Source: Pseudomonas citronellolis (GTDB lineage Bacteria > Pseudomonadota > Gammaproteobacteria > Pseudomonadales > Pseudomonadaceae). Taken from it: a DNA stretch of 64,000 nucleotides. The notes under the pieces are model-generated. The model made no database searches and was not told where the DNA came from. It saw nothing but the letters and a program-made list of their open reading frames with translations. Where the stretch lies: the NCBI RefSeq assembly GCF_900112375.1, contig NZ_FOLS01000002.1, positions 255,550 to 319,549 on the forward strand, written 5' to 3'. The translations under genes were made by a program, and so were the position numbers. Shown here piece after piece: positions 1 through 9,445 of this stretch (position 1 is the first letter of the stretch; each line of letters begins with the position of its first letter).

Positions 1-51
1 GCGCCCTCTTCGTTTGAGAAACTTCCTCACCCACGAACAAAAGGAACTGCC

Positions 52-1653
52 ATGACCACCTGCGGCGAATTCCTCGTCAAGCAACTCGAAGCCTGGGGCG
101 TGGACACCGTCTTCGGCATCCCCGGCGTGCACACCGTCGAGCTCTACCGCGGCCTGCCGGGCAGCGCCATCCGCCACGTCACCCCGCGCCACGAGCAGGG
201 CGCCGGCTTCATGGCCGACGGCTACGCGCGCGTCACCGGCAAGCCAGGCGTGTGCTTCATCATCACCGGCCCGGGCATGACCAACATCCTCACCGCCATG
301 GGCCAGGCCTACGCCGACTCCATCCCGATGCTGGTGATCAGCAGCGTCAACGAGCGCTCGCGCCTGGCCCACGGCAACGGCTACCTGCACGAGCTGCCCG
401 ACCAGCGCGCCATGACCGCCGGCGTCAGCGCCTTCAGCCACACCCTGATGAGCGTCGAGGAACTGCCGGCGGTGCTGGCCCGCGCCTTCGCCGTGTTCGA
501 CAGCGAGCGCCCGCGCCCGGTGCACATCGAGCTGCCGCTGGACATCATCACCGCCCCGGCCGAGCACATGCAGGTGCGCCCACGCGTGCAACTGGCCCGC
601 CCGGCCCCGGCGCGCGCGCCGCTGCACGAAGCGGCGGCCAAGCTGGCCAAGGCGCAGAAGCCGCTGCTGCTGCTCGGCGGCGGTTGCGTCGCGGCGCAAG
701 CCGAAGCCCGCGCCCTAGCCACCGCGCTGGACGCCCCCACCGCGCTGACCGTCAACGCCAAGGGCCTGCTGCAGCCGGAACACCCGCTGCTGGTCGGCAG
801 CAACCAGTCGCTGGTGCCGGTGCGTGAACTGGCACTGGAGGCCGACGTGGTCCTGGCCATCGGCACCGAGCTGGGCGAGACCGACTACGACGTGGTGTTC
901 GACGGCAACTTCCGCATCGGCGGCGAGCTGATCCGCATCGACATCGACCCGCAGCAGCTGATGCGCAACCAAGTCCCGAGCGTCGCCATCCAGGCCGACG
1001 CCCGCACCGCCATGCGCGCCCTGCTGGAACTGCTGCCGGCCCGCCAGGCCAGCGCCGCCAGCCCCGGCGCCCAGCGCGCGGCCAAGGTGCGCGCGCAGCT
1101 GGCCGAGGACTTCAGCGGCTGGGCGCACTACCGCACGCTGTTCGGCAAGATCCTCGAAGCGCTGCCGGACGCCCGCTTCGTCGGCGACTCCACCCAGACC
1201 GTGTACAGCGGCAACCACCTGGTGGAACTGGACGGCGGCCGCCGCTGGTTCAACTCCGCCAGCGGCTACGGCACCCTCGGCTACGGCCTGCCGGCGGCCA
1301 TCGGCGCCAAGCTCGGCGAACCGGGCCGCCCGGTGATCAGCCTGATGGGCGACGGCGGCCTGCAGTTCACCCTGCCGGAGCTGGCCAGCGCCGTGGAGGC
1401 CAGGGTGGGCATCATCGTGCTGCTGTGGAACAACCACGGCTACGGCGAGATCAAGCGCTACATGGAACGCCGCGACATCACCCCGCTGGGTGTGGATATC
1501 TACACGCCGGACTTCCTCGCCATCGCCCGCGGCTTCGGCTGCGAAGCGGAGCGGGCGCGGGATTACGAGCACCTGCAGGAGTTGCTGCGTAACGCGCCGA
1601 GCGATCGGCCGTTGATCGTGGAAGTGATGGAGGCGGCGCCGTTCGCGCCTTGA
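52..1653 (+). CDS. aruI: ThDP-dependent 5-guanidino-2-oxopentanoate decarboxylase (AruI-like)
   Basis: The 533-aa protein has the three-domain layout of ThDP-dependent decarboxylases and acetolactate synthase-like enzymes. The N-terminal pyrimidine-binding domain carries GVDTVFGIPG and RHEQGAGFMADGYAR with the catalytic Glu. The C-terminal domain carries the ThDP/Mg motif starting GDGGLQFTLPEL and ending in NN about 28 residues later. The N-terminal half strongly resembles what I recall of P. aeruginosa AruI, which decarboxylates 2-ketoarginine to 4-guanidinobutyraldehyde in the arginine transaminase pathway. AruI is usually about 25 residues longer at the N-terminus. The start is set by AAGGAACTGCC just before ATG. 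No aruH or gbu-type gene is adjacent, so a related 2-oxo-acid decarboxylase or benzoylformate decarboxylase-like role is possible. The family is certain and the substrate is moderately supported. Confidence 0.75.
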   Translation: MTTCGEFLVKQLEAWGVDTVFGIPGVHTVELYRGLPGSAIRHVTPRHEQGAGFMADGYARVTGKPGVCFIITGPGMTNILTAMGQAYADSIPMLVISSVNERSRLAHGNGYLHELPDQRAMTAGVSAFSHTLMSVEELPAVLARAFAVFDSERPRPVHIELPLDIITAPAEHMQVRPRVQLARPAPARAPLHEAAAKLAKAQKPLLLLGGGCVAAQAEARALATALDAPTALTVNAKGLLQPEHPLLVGSNQSLVPVRELALEADVVLAIGTELGETDYDVVFDGNFRIGGELIRIDIDPQQLMRNQVPSVAIQADARTAMRALLELLPARQASAASPGAQRAAKVRAQLAEDFSGWAHYRTLFGKILEALPDARFVGDSTQTVYSGNHLVELDGGRRWFNSASGYGTLGYGLPAAIGAKLGEPGRPVISLMGDGGLQFTLPELASAVEARVGIIVLLWNNHGYGEIKRYMERRDITPLGVDIYTPDFLAIARGFGCEAERARDYEHLQELLRNAPSDRPLIVEVMEAAPFAP

Positions 1654-1967
1654 GGTGATGGAGTGAGGCTCGGCAACCCTCTCCCCCCGCCCTCGGCTGC
1701 GCGCCCCGCCCTGAAGGGAGAGGGAGCCTGTCCGTGCCCGCTGGTGGGACGGAGTCATCCTGCAACTCCGCTGTTTCAGGCGTGCATCGAGGTACCGCTT
1801 CACGCCGAACGGTCCCCTCTCCCTTCAGGGAGAGGGTTAGGGAGAGGGAAAGGCCCCCCACCCGGCACCACCCTCACAGGTATGCCACCCTGTAGGAGCG
1901 GGCCCTGCCCGCGAAATCGCGCGCAGGGCGCGCTCCTACACAAAGCACAAAGACACCAGGCCCCACC
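1654..1967. repeat. Intergenic stretch filled by a 172-bp dispersed element and a REP
   Basis: No gene is seen in these 314 bases. Positions 1677-1848 are a dispersed element bounded by CCCTCTCC-type palindromes, nearly identical to 9192-9362. Positions 1891-1940 are a REP pair (TGTAGGAGCGGGCCCTGCCC facing GGGCGCGCTCCTACA). The remainder is a short spacer carrying the start region of the next gene. Confidence 0.8.
1891..1940. repeat. REP-type inverted repeat (TGTAGGAGC family)
   Basis: An imperfect palindrome begins TGTAGGAGCG and ends CGCTCCTACA. The internal half-palindromes GGGCCCTGCCC and GCGCAGGGCGC give two adjacent stems. The same unit recurs at 19503-19882, 28813-28882, 30265-30313, 31558-31627 and 58896-58964. 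These look like Pseudomonas REP/BIME elements. No REP-associated transposase is encoded in the window. Confidence 0.85.
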
Positions 1968-2693
1968 ATGAAAATCGTCACCCGCGACCGCTGGTTCGAA
2001 GTCCGCCACTGCTACGACGGCGTCAGCCTGATCCACGAGCCCTGGGTGCGGCCCTTCTATCGCTGCAACATGTGGCACATCCAGGGCCGCGAGCGCGACC
2101 TGCTGGTGGACAGCGGCTCCGGCCTGGTCAGCCTGCGCGAGCAGTTGCCCTGGCTCACCGAGCGGCCGCTGCTGGCGGTGGCCAGCCATACCCACTTCGA
2201 CCACATCGCCGGCCACCACGAATTCCCCGAACGCCTGTGCCACCCGGCCGAGGCCGACATCCTCGCCAGCCCCGACGGCGAGCGCACCCTGGCCACGGCC
2301 TTCGTCGGCGACGAGATGTTCGAAGCGCACCCGGACTGCCCGCTGTGCTACGCCGAGTATCGGGTGAAGGCCGCGCCGGCCACGCGCACCATCGATGAAG
2401 GCGACGTGCTCGACCTGGGCGACCGCGTGCTGGAGGTGCTGCATACCCCCGGCCATTCGCCGGGCGGCATCAGCCTGTGGGAAGCACGGACGCAAACGCT
2501 GTTCTCCGGCGACATCGTCTACGACGGACCGCTGATCGAGGATGCCTACCACTCCAACCTGGACGACTACGCCCGCAGCCTGGAGCGTCTGCGCCAGCTA
2601 CCGGTGCGCACCGTGCATGGCGGGCACTTCCCGAGTTTTTCCGGGGAACGCCTGCGGCAGATCATCGACGAGTGGTTCGCGGCCCACGGCTGA
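1968..2693 (+). CDS. Metallo-beta-lactamase-fold hydrolase
   Basis: The 241-aa cytoplasmic protein has the MBL-fold metal signature HTHFDH near residue 70, followed by TPGHSPGG and FSGDIVYDG, which supply the third His and the bridging Asp. A late HGGH near residue 219 gives the last metal ligand. The start is the ATG after CACCAGGCCCCACC, with a weak ribosome site. It sits downstream of aruI but is separated by about 310 bp of repeats, so it is probably a separate unit. Members of this family include glyoxalase II-like thioesterases and lactonases. The sequence gives no clear substrate. Confidence 0.85.
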   Translation: MKIVTRDRWFEVRHCYDGVSLIHEPWVRPFYRCNMWHIQGRERDLLVDSGSGLVSLREQLPWLTERPLLAVASHTHFDHIAGHHEFPERLCHPAEADILASPDGERTLATAFVGDEMFEAHPDCPLCYAEYRVKAAPATRTIDEGDVLDLGDRVLEVLHTPGHSPGGISLWEARTQTLFSGDIVYDGPLIEDAYHSNLDDYARSLERLRQLPVRTVHGGHFPSFSGERLRQIIDEWFAAHG

Positions 2694-2713
2694 AATACCG
2701 GGGCCCAACACAA

Positions 2714-2735
2714 TCTGCCCGCGTGAGCGGGCAGA
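2714..2735 (-). terminator. Perfect hairpin after the 43-aa ORF
   Basis: TCTGCCCGC and GCGGGCAGA form a perfect 9-bp stem with a GTGA (minus: TCAC) loop. Read on the minus strand it is followed by TTGTGTTGGG, a weak U-tract. It lies 28 bp past the stop of the small minus-strand gene at 2763-2894 and fits its terminator. It may also stop transcription from the MBL gene, which converges on it. Confidence 0.6.
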
Positions 2736-2762
2736 AGGTGTGTCCAGCAAGTGCTTCAGGAG

Positions 2763-2894
2763 TCAGCGTCGGCGTTGCTGTGCATAACGCCGTTGCTCAT
2801 CGCTTGGAATGGGAATGGGTTGCAGGCGCGGAGGCTCGATGAGGCCGAGCGTGACACCCAGTTTCCATGCCAGGGTTTGCAGCCAGAGTTTCAT
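2763..2894 (-). CDS. Small hypothetical protein (43 aa)
   Basis: This short reading frame starts at an ATG preceded by a near-perfect ribosome site (AAAGGAGG, then CATCCC). It encodes 43 residues. The amphipathic N-terminus begins MKLWLQTLAWKLG, continues to a GLIEPPRLQPIPIP proline segment, and ends in a basic tail (QRRYAQQRRR). It ends 28 bp before a strong hairpin, so it has its own start signals and terminator. It lies in a 356-bp gap with no other gene and converges with the MBL gene. I do not recognise a function. The Trp-rich start and basic tail could sit at the membrane surface. Confidence 0.65.
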   Translation of the reverse strand: MKLWLQTLAWKLGVTLGLIEPPRLQPIPIPSDEQRRYAQQRRR

Positions 2895-3049
2895 GGGATG
2901 CCTCCTTTGCGGTGGAAGGGTCGGGCGGCCCGCTTCCGAGCCGCCCTAAGAGTAGAGTAGCCCGGCGTCCCACTCTCCGCCCGTGCCACTCACTCCTTGC
3001 AACAAAGACTACGCGTCGGCCGGCCGCGATCCGCTGACCTGGATCAAGT

Positions 3050-3982
3050 TCAGGCACGCTTGCCGCGCAATGCCCGGCGCACCCACGCCTCGCCGCTGAC
3101 CAGGGAAATCCCCGCCAGCACCAGCGCCGCCCCGGCGATAAAGTTCCAGGCCAGCGGCTCGTGCAGCAACAGCACGCCGAAGGCGATGCCGAACAGCGGC
3201 GTCATGAAGGAGAACACCGCCAGGTTCGACGCCAGGTAGCGGCGCAGCAGCCAGAACCAGGCGAAATAGCTGAAGAAGGACACCACCACGCCCTGGAACA
3301 GCACGCTGCCCACGCCCAGCGCGGTGAAGCGCACGTTGCCGAACTCGCCCAGGGCCAGGGCGATGAAGGGTAGCAGCAGCGCGGCGGCGAACAGCTGGTA
3401 GAACAGCGTCAGGCTGGTCGGCGCCTCCGACAGCCGCGTGCTGCGCACCACCACCGTGGTGGCGCCCCAGGAGGCCCCGGCGAGCACGCCGAAGAAATCC
3501 CCCAGCAGCATACGGCTGTCCATGTGCTGCAGGTCGAAGCCGCCGCCGAAGCACAGGGCGATGCCGCCGAAGCACACCGCGATGCCCAACCACTGCAGCG
3601 GCCGCAGGCGTTCGCTGGGCAGCAGGAAGTGCAGGCCCAGGGCGGAGAAGATCGGCGCCGTGTAGATGAACACCGCCATGTGCGAAGCGCTGGTGTACAC
3701 CAGGCCCTGGGCGATGAACAGGAACTCCATGGCGAACAGCAGCCCGGCCAGCGCGCCGCCGGCCAGGGTGCCGCCCGCGGCCTTCCAGTCGCCGCGCCAG
3801 AGCACCAGCAGGCCCACCAGCGTGGCGGCCAGCAGGTTGCGACCGAAGGCCTGCATGATCGGCGCTATGTCGCCGGCGGCGAGCTTCACCGCCACCTGCT
3901 GCACGCCCCAGATCAGGCACAGCAGCAGCATCGCTTGCAGGGCGAAGGCGTCGGCGCCCTTGCGCGGGGGTAGCGGCGTCAT
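3050..3982 (-). CDS. EamA/DMT-family transporter
   Basis: The 310-aa protein is almost entirely hydrophobic, with about ten predicted membrane segments in two EamA-like halves. The first half contains LLCLIWGVQQVAVKLAAGDIAP and the second FAWFWLLRRYLAS and FSFMTPLFGIAFGVLLLHEPL, a typical DMT exporter signature. The start is the ATG at 3982, preceded by GGAGGTGCGC. An upstream in-frame ATG at 4027 lacks a ribosome site. The family exports metabolites or amino acids across the inner membrane. The substrate is unknown. It lies downstream of the aphB/potF-like operon on the same strand but beyond that operon's terminator. Confidence 0.85.
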   Translation of the reverse strand: MTPLPPRKGADAFALQAMLLLCLIWGVQQVAVKLAAGDIAPIMQAFGRNLLAATLVGLLVLWRGDWKAAGGTLAGGALAGLLFAMEFLFIAQGLVYTSASHMAVFIYTAPIFSALGLHFLLPSERLRPLQWLGIAVCFGGIALCFGGGFDLQHMDSRMLLGDFFGVLAGASWGATTVVVRSTRLSEAPTSLTLFYQLFAAALLLPFIALALGEFGNVRFTALGVGSVLFQGVVVSFFSYFAWFWLLRRYLASNLAVFSFMTPLFGIAFGVLLLHEPLAWNFIAGAALVLAGISLVSGEAWVRRALRGKRA

Positions 3983-4071
3983 GCGCACCTCCGCGGTCCG
4001 GACGAAGGAAGGGGGCAACGGCAGCAAGGCAGTTTCATGGCAAGGCTCGGCAATGAGCGGGCACCAAGACG

Positions 4072-4104
4072 TGAAAACGGCGGTACCCCAAGGGTGTACC
4101 GCCG
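4072..4104 (-). terminator. Rho-independent terminator of the potF-like gene
   Basis: CGGCGGTAC (4078-4086) pairs perfectly with GTACCGCCG (4096-4104). On the minus strand the stem is followed by TTTTCAC. It lies about 60 bp beyond the stop codon of the potF-like gene at 4167 and separates it from the DMT transporter. Confidence 0.75.
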
Positions 4105-4166
4105 ATTATTCCAGCTAAGCGACGAGCGGCACCAGTGCCAATCCGACACCGCCGGCCGCCAGGGCG

Positions 4167-5267
4167 TCACTGCCCGGTCTTGACCTTGCTCCAGGTGCGG
4201 GTGCGGATGCGCTCCAGCTTCGGCGGCAGCATCTCCACCGAGTACAGCCTGGCCTGCACCTCGGCCGGCGGGTAGACGTTGGGGTTGTCGCGCAGGTCGG
4301 CGGAAATCAGCTTGTCCGCCGCCTGGTTGGGGTTGGCGTAGGCCACGTAGTCGGAGATCGGCGCCACCACCTCCGGGCGCAGCAGGTAGTTGAGGAAGGC
4401 GTGGGCCTGCTCGACGTTCTGCGCGTCCCTGGGGATGGTCAGCACGTCGAACCAGGCCGCGGTGCCTTCCTTGGGAATGCGGTATTCGATGTGGATACCG
4501 TTGTTCGCTTCCTTGGCGCGGTTGGCCGACTGCATGGCGCCGCCGGACCAGGCCATGGCCACGCAGACGTCGCCGTTGGCCAGGTCGGTGACGAACTTCG
4601 AGGAGCTGAAGTAGGTGATGTACGGGCGCAGGCTGCTCAGCAGCGCCTCGGCCTTGGCGTAGTCCGCGGGGTCGTGGCTGTTGGGCGACAGCCCCAGGTA
4701 ATGCAGGGCCTCGGGGATCACCTCGGTGGGCGAGTCGAGGAAGGCCACGCCGCACTGCTTGAGCTTGGCGAGGTTCTCCGGCTTGAAGATCAGGTCCCAG
4801 GAATCCACCGGCGCGTTATCGCCGAGGATGGCCTTCACCTTGTCGACGTTGTAGGCGACGCCGTTGGTGCCCCACATGTACGGCATGGCGTACTGGTTGC
4901 CCGGGTCCTTGCTCTCCAGCACCTTGAGCAGCGCCGGGTTGAGGTTCTTCCAGTTCGGCAGCTTGCTCTTGTCCAGCTTCTGGAACACGCCGGCCTTGAG
5001 GTAGTTGGGCAGGAAGCTGTCGCTGGGCACCACCAGGTCGTAGCCCGAATGCCCGGAGAGCAGCTTGGCCTCCAGCACCTCGTTGCTGTCGTAGACGTCG
5101 TACTTGGGCGCGATGCCGCTGTCCTTCTGGAAGCCCTTCAGGGTGTCCGGGCCGATGTAGTCGAACCAGTTGTAGATGCGCACCACCGGTTCGGCGCTGG
5201 CGATGCCGGCGGCTGCCAGCAGCGCGGCGCCGAGCAGGCCGCGGATGATCTTGTTGTTCTCGCGCAT
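4167..5267 (-). CDS. Polyamine ABC transporter periplasmic binding protein, PotF-like
   Basis: The 366-aa protein has a Sec signal peptide (residues 1-25, ending AGIASA) and aligns end to end with the putrescine-binding protein PotF. PotF ligand residues D39, S85, E185, W244, D278 and Y314 (E. coli numbering recalled from memory) appear to be kept. S38 is replaced by Phe (NWFDYIGPD), and acidic D247 is replaced by Gly (WSGGAMQ). The second copy at 33922 keeps Ser and Asp at these places, so this protein may prefer another ligand. It is 26 bp downstream of aphB and probably cotranscribed, which suggests acetylated or longer polyamines. No permease or ATPase genes are next to it, so it must share a transporter encoded elsewhere. 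Confidence 0.88.
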   Translation of the reverse strand: MRENNKIIRGLLGAALLAAAGIASAEPVVRIYNWFDYIGPDTLKGFQKDSGIAPKYDVYDSNEVLEAKLLSGHSGYDLVVPSDSFLPNYLKAGVFQKLDKSKLPNWKNLNPALLKVLESKDPGNQYAMPYMWGTNGVAYNVDKVKAILGDNAPVDSWDLIFKPENLAKLKQCGVAFLDSPTEVIPEALHYLGLSPNSHDPADYAKAEALLSSLRPYITYFSSSKFVTDLANGDVCVAMAWSGGAMQSANRAKEANNGIHIEYRIPKEGTAAWFDVLTIPRDAQNVEQAHAFLNYLLRPEVVAPISDYVAYANPNQAADKLISADLRDNPNVYPPAEVQARLYSVEMLPPKLERIRTRTWSKVKTGQ

Positions 5268-5293
5268 GACTCGCTCCTCGAAACGGCGCGCCC

Positions 5294-6334
<1,041 letters not shown>

Positions 6335-6557
6335 GAGTAAAACCTCTCGGCTTTGTTGTTCTTGGTGGGGGGATTCTGCCCATTCGGGCGGCCTCGGCTG
6401 AACGGTGGCGGCGGCCAAAAGGGGATAGATATGGCCAACATTTATGGCCCTTTACTACAGCGAACCTGCGTATCCCCGCCGGCTCGCTATGCTCTGGGGA
6501 ATGGCTGCCGGCCCCATCGGTCGAACAGCGTGCACCTGGCGAAGGAAGGAAGAAGAG

Positions 6558-8990
6558 ATGTCGGGGGACCGCAAGATCCTGCTCCGTTGCCTGTTGATCC
6601 TGAACCTGTTCTGCGCCGGCTGGGCCCTGGCCGCGCCGGCCCCGGGCCTGCCCGCCGACGAGCTGCCGGCGCTGGCCGACGACGCTGGCCTGCCAACCCT
6701 GGCCGAGCGCCTGGAAAGCATCCGCCAGGGCGTCTCCGAGCAGGTCGGCGACGACGAGCTGGCGCGCCTGCGCCTGGCCACCCTGGAAGTGCAGAGGATG
6801 GCGGGCCAGCACGGCGACGAACTGCAGGCCCGCCTCGACCGCCTGTCCGACCAGCTCAACGTGCTCGGCCCGCCGGTAGAGGGCGAGGCCGCCGCCCTGG
6901 CCCTGCAGCGCACCGAGCTGAACCAGCAGAAGGCCGAGCTGCAGGCCCAGGCCACCCAGGCCGCGCAGATCCTGCGTTCGGCCCAGGACCTGGCCGCGCA
7001 GATCGTCAACCTGCGCCGCAGCCTGTTCAACTCGCAGATCGCCACCCGCTCCGCGCCGCCCTTCAGCCCCGTCTTCTGGTCCACCCTGACGCGCCCCACC
7101 GAGGACGACCTGGCGCGCCTGCGCAACCTGGGCGACAAGCTCACCGCCAGCCTGGAGGACACCTGGCATGGTGCGCGCCTGCCGCTGCTGGCCTGCCTGG
7201 TCGCCGCCGTGCTGCTGTGGATACCGGGCCGGCGCCTGCTGGAAAGGTTCGCCGGCTACCTGGCCAGCCACTTCATCCCCGAGGGCCGCCTGCGCCGCAG
7301 CAGCCTGGCCCTGGCCATCGCCCTGGCCAGCGTGGTCACCTTCGGCGGCGCCGCCGCGCTGGTCCACCAGGGCCTGGACTGGAACGAGGGCTTCGACAAC
7401 GGCCTGGCCAACCTGGCCGGGCAGATGGTCACCCTGGCGGTGTTCAGCGCCTTCATCACCGGCCTGGGCCGCGCCCTGCTGATGGTCAGCCGGCCCTCCT
7501 GGCGCCTGCTGCCGATCCCGGACGCTGCCGCCAGGGCAGTGGCCCACTTCCCCGGGCTGCTGGCGATAGTGGCCATGCTGCTCGGCGCCCAGGACCGCAT
7601 CAACAGCGCCATCGGCGCCAGCCTGGCGCTGACCGTGGCGGTCAACGGCCTCACCGCGCTGCTGATCGCCGTGCTCTTCGGCCTGGCCCTGCTGCGCCTG
7701 CGCCGCAGCGACGAGGAGGACGAGGAACACCCGCGCCCGGCGCTGGCCGGGGTGATCCACCTCATCGCCCTGCTGGTGGTGCTGCTGATCGTCCTGGCGC
7801 TGCTCAGCGGCTACCTGTCGCTGGCCTTCTACCTGGCCACCAAGCTGCTGTGGATCAGCGCCGTGGCGGCGACCGGCTACCTGATCACGGCCTTCTTCGG
7901 CGACCTCTGCGACACCCTGCTGTCACCGCGCCAGGACAGCGGCAAGACCCTCGCCCGCGCCCTCGGCCTGTCGCCACAGCACCAGGCCCAGGCCGCCACC
8001 CTGCTGTCCGGGGTGGGCCGCACCCTGCTGGTGCTGATGACGCTGATGGTGATGCTCTCGCCCACCGCCAGCACCCCCGACGAACTGCTCGCCGGCGTCG
8101 AGCGCCTGGCCCAGGGCGGCCAGGCCCTGGGCAACCTCAACATCGTCCCGCAGGACATCCTGCTGGCCCTGCTCACCCTGCTCGGCGGGCTGTTCGCCCT
8201 GCGCCTGCTCAAGCGCTGGCTGGCCGAGCGGCTGCTGCCGGAAACCAGCATGGACGCCGGCATGCGCGCCTCGCTGGTGACCCTGGTCGGCTACCTCGGC
8301 TTCGTCCTGCTCGGCCTGCTGACGCTCTCGGCCCTGCGCATCAACCTGACCAGCCTGACCTGGGTGGTCAGCGCCCTGTCGGTGGGCATCGGCTTTGGCC
8401 TGCAGGCCATCGTGCAGAACTTCATCAGCGGCCTGATCCTGCTCACCGAGCGCCCGGTGAAGGTCGGCGACTGGGTCAGCCTCGGCGGCGTGGAGGGCGA
8501 CATCCGCCGGATCAACGTGCGCGCCACGGAAATCCAGCAGTCGGACAACTCCACGGTGATAGTGCCCAACTCGCAACTGATCACCCAGAACGTACGCAAC
8601 GTGACCATGGGTGGCGCGCTGGGCAGCGTCGGCATCAGCCTCACGCTGCCGCTGGACACCGACGTGCACAAGGTCCGCGAACTGCTGCTGGCGGCCTACG
8701 CCGAGCACCCGGCGATCCTGGAAACCCCCAGGCCCTCGGTGAGCTTCACCCAGCTCACCGAGCAAGGCCTGACGCTGGCGGCCAGCGGCAGCGTCAGCAG
8801 CCCGCGCGGGGTCTCCAGCGCCCGGAGCGACCTGCTGTTCACCATCTTCGGCAGGTTGCGCGAGGAAGGCATCAGCCTGGTGGCGCCAAGGAGTTTGCGC
8901 CTGGTGGGGGGTGATGGGCGGTTGGTGGAGGATTCTGCCTCGGGTGAAAAGCCAAAGCCTGAGAGCCCCTCTCCCCAGCCCTCTCCCTGA
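6558..8990 (+). CDS. Large MscS-family mechanosensitive channel with periplasmic N-domain
   Basis: The 810-aa protein has a signal peptide (FCAGWALAAPA). A helical, Gln/Leu-rich periplasmic region at about residues 25-210 resembles the DUF3772-type domain. It is followed by about eleven membrane segments and a C-terminal MscS domain containing VGIGFGLQAIVQNFISGLILL, then ERPVKVGDWVSL and QQSDNSTVIVPNSQLI. It probably acts in osmotic protection like MscK or MscM. The start at 6558 has GAAGGAAGAAGAG in front. An upstream in-frame ATG at 6444 would mask the signal peptide. The last codons (PESPSPQPSP) and the stop lie inside a CCCTCTCC repeat, so the C-terminus was reshaped by repeat insertion. 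Confidence 0.88.
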   Translation: MSGDRKILLRCLLILNLFCAGWALAAPAPGLPADELPALADDAGLPTLAERLESIRQGVSEQVGDDELARLRLATLEVQRMAGQHGDELQARLDRLSDQLNVLGPPVEGEAAALALQRTELNQQKAELQAQATQAAQILRSAQDLAAQIVNLRRSLFNSQIATRSAPPFSPVFWSTLTRPTEDDLARLRNLGDKLTASLEDTWHGARLPLLACLVAAVLLWIPGRRLLERFAGYLASHFIPEGRLRRSSLALAIALASVVTFGGAAALVHQGLDWNEGFDNGLANLAGQMVTLAVFSAFITGLGRALLMVSRPSWRLLPIPDAAARAVAHFPGLLAIVAMLLGAQDRINSAIGASLALTVAVNGLTALLIAVLFGLALLRLRRSDEEDEEHPRPALAGVIHLIALLVVLLIVLALLSGYLSLAFYLATKLLWISAVAATGYLITAFFGDLCDTLLSPRQDSGKTLARALGLSPQHQAQAATLLSGVGRTLLVLMTLMVMLSPTASTPDELLAGVERLAQGGQALGNLNIVPQDILLALLTLLGGLFALRLLKRWLAERLLPETSMDAGMRASLVTLVGYLGFVLLGLLTLSALRINLTSLTWVVSALSVGIGFGLQAIVQNFISGLILLTERPVKVGDWVSLGGVEGDIRRINVRATEIQQSDNSTVIVPNSQLITQNVRNVTMGGALGSVGISLTLPLDTDVHKVRELLLAAYAEHPAILETPRPSVSFTQLTEQGLTLAASGSVSSPRGVSSARSDLLFTIFGRLREEGISLVAPRSLRLVGGDGRLVEDSASGEKPKPESPSPQPSP

Positions 8991-9445
8991 AGGGAGAGGG
9001 AGCCGTTCGGTGTGAAGCGAAGCGATGGCGCTCGCCAGCAACACCTGGCTATCAGGATGACGCGGGACATATAGCCGCTCAGAACCAGTCCCCTCTCCCT
9101 TCAGGGAGAGGGAACGGACTCAAACGACGCGGCGGAATCTCCGACGAACATCCGTTCGCGAGCAAGCTCGCTCCTACGAAAAGCCAGAGCACCCTCTCCC
9201 CAGCCCTCGGCTGCGCGCCCCGTCCTGAAGGGAGAGGGGGCTTGTCCGTGCCGGCGGCTAGGACAGAGTCATCCTGCAACTCCGCTGTCTCAGGCGTGCA
9301 TCGAGGTGCCGCTTCACTCCGAACGGTCCCCTCTCCCTTCAGGGAGAGGGTTAGGGAGAGGGAACGGACTCAAACGACGCAGCGGAATCTCCGGCGAACA
9401 TCCGTTCGCGAGCAAGCTCGCTCCTACGAAAAGCCAGAGCGCCCT
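8967..9445. repeat. Repeat-filled intergenic region with two element copies and a direct repeat
   Basis: From 8991 to 9445 no gene is seen. An inverted, diverged copy of the CCCTCTCC element occupies about 8967-9114. A direct-oriented copy runs 9192-9362, nearly identical to 1677-1848. A direct repeat of about 93 bp (GGGAGAGGGAACGGACTC through CGAAAAGCCAGAGC) occurs at about 9105-9197 and 9355-9447. Each copy ends with a REP half (GTTCGCGAGCAAGCTCGCTC). Confidence 0.8.

Noticed and set aside
4072..4104. Riboswitch between the potF-like and DMT genes
   Set aside because: The only structure is a single perfect stem followed by a T-tract on the minus strand, which fits a terminator of the potF-like gene.
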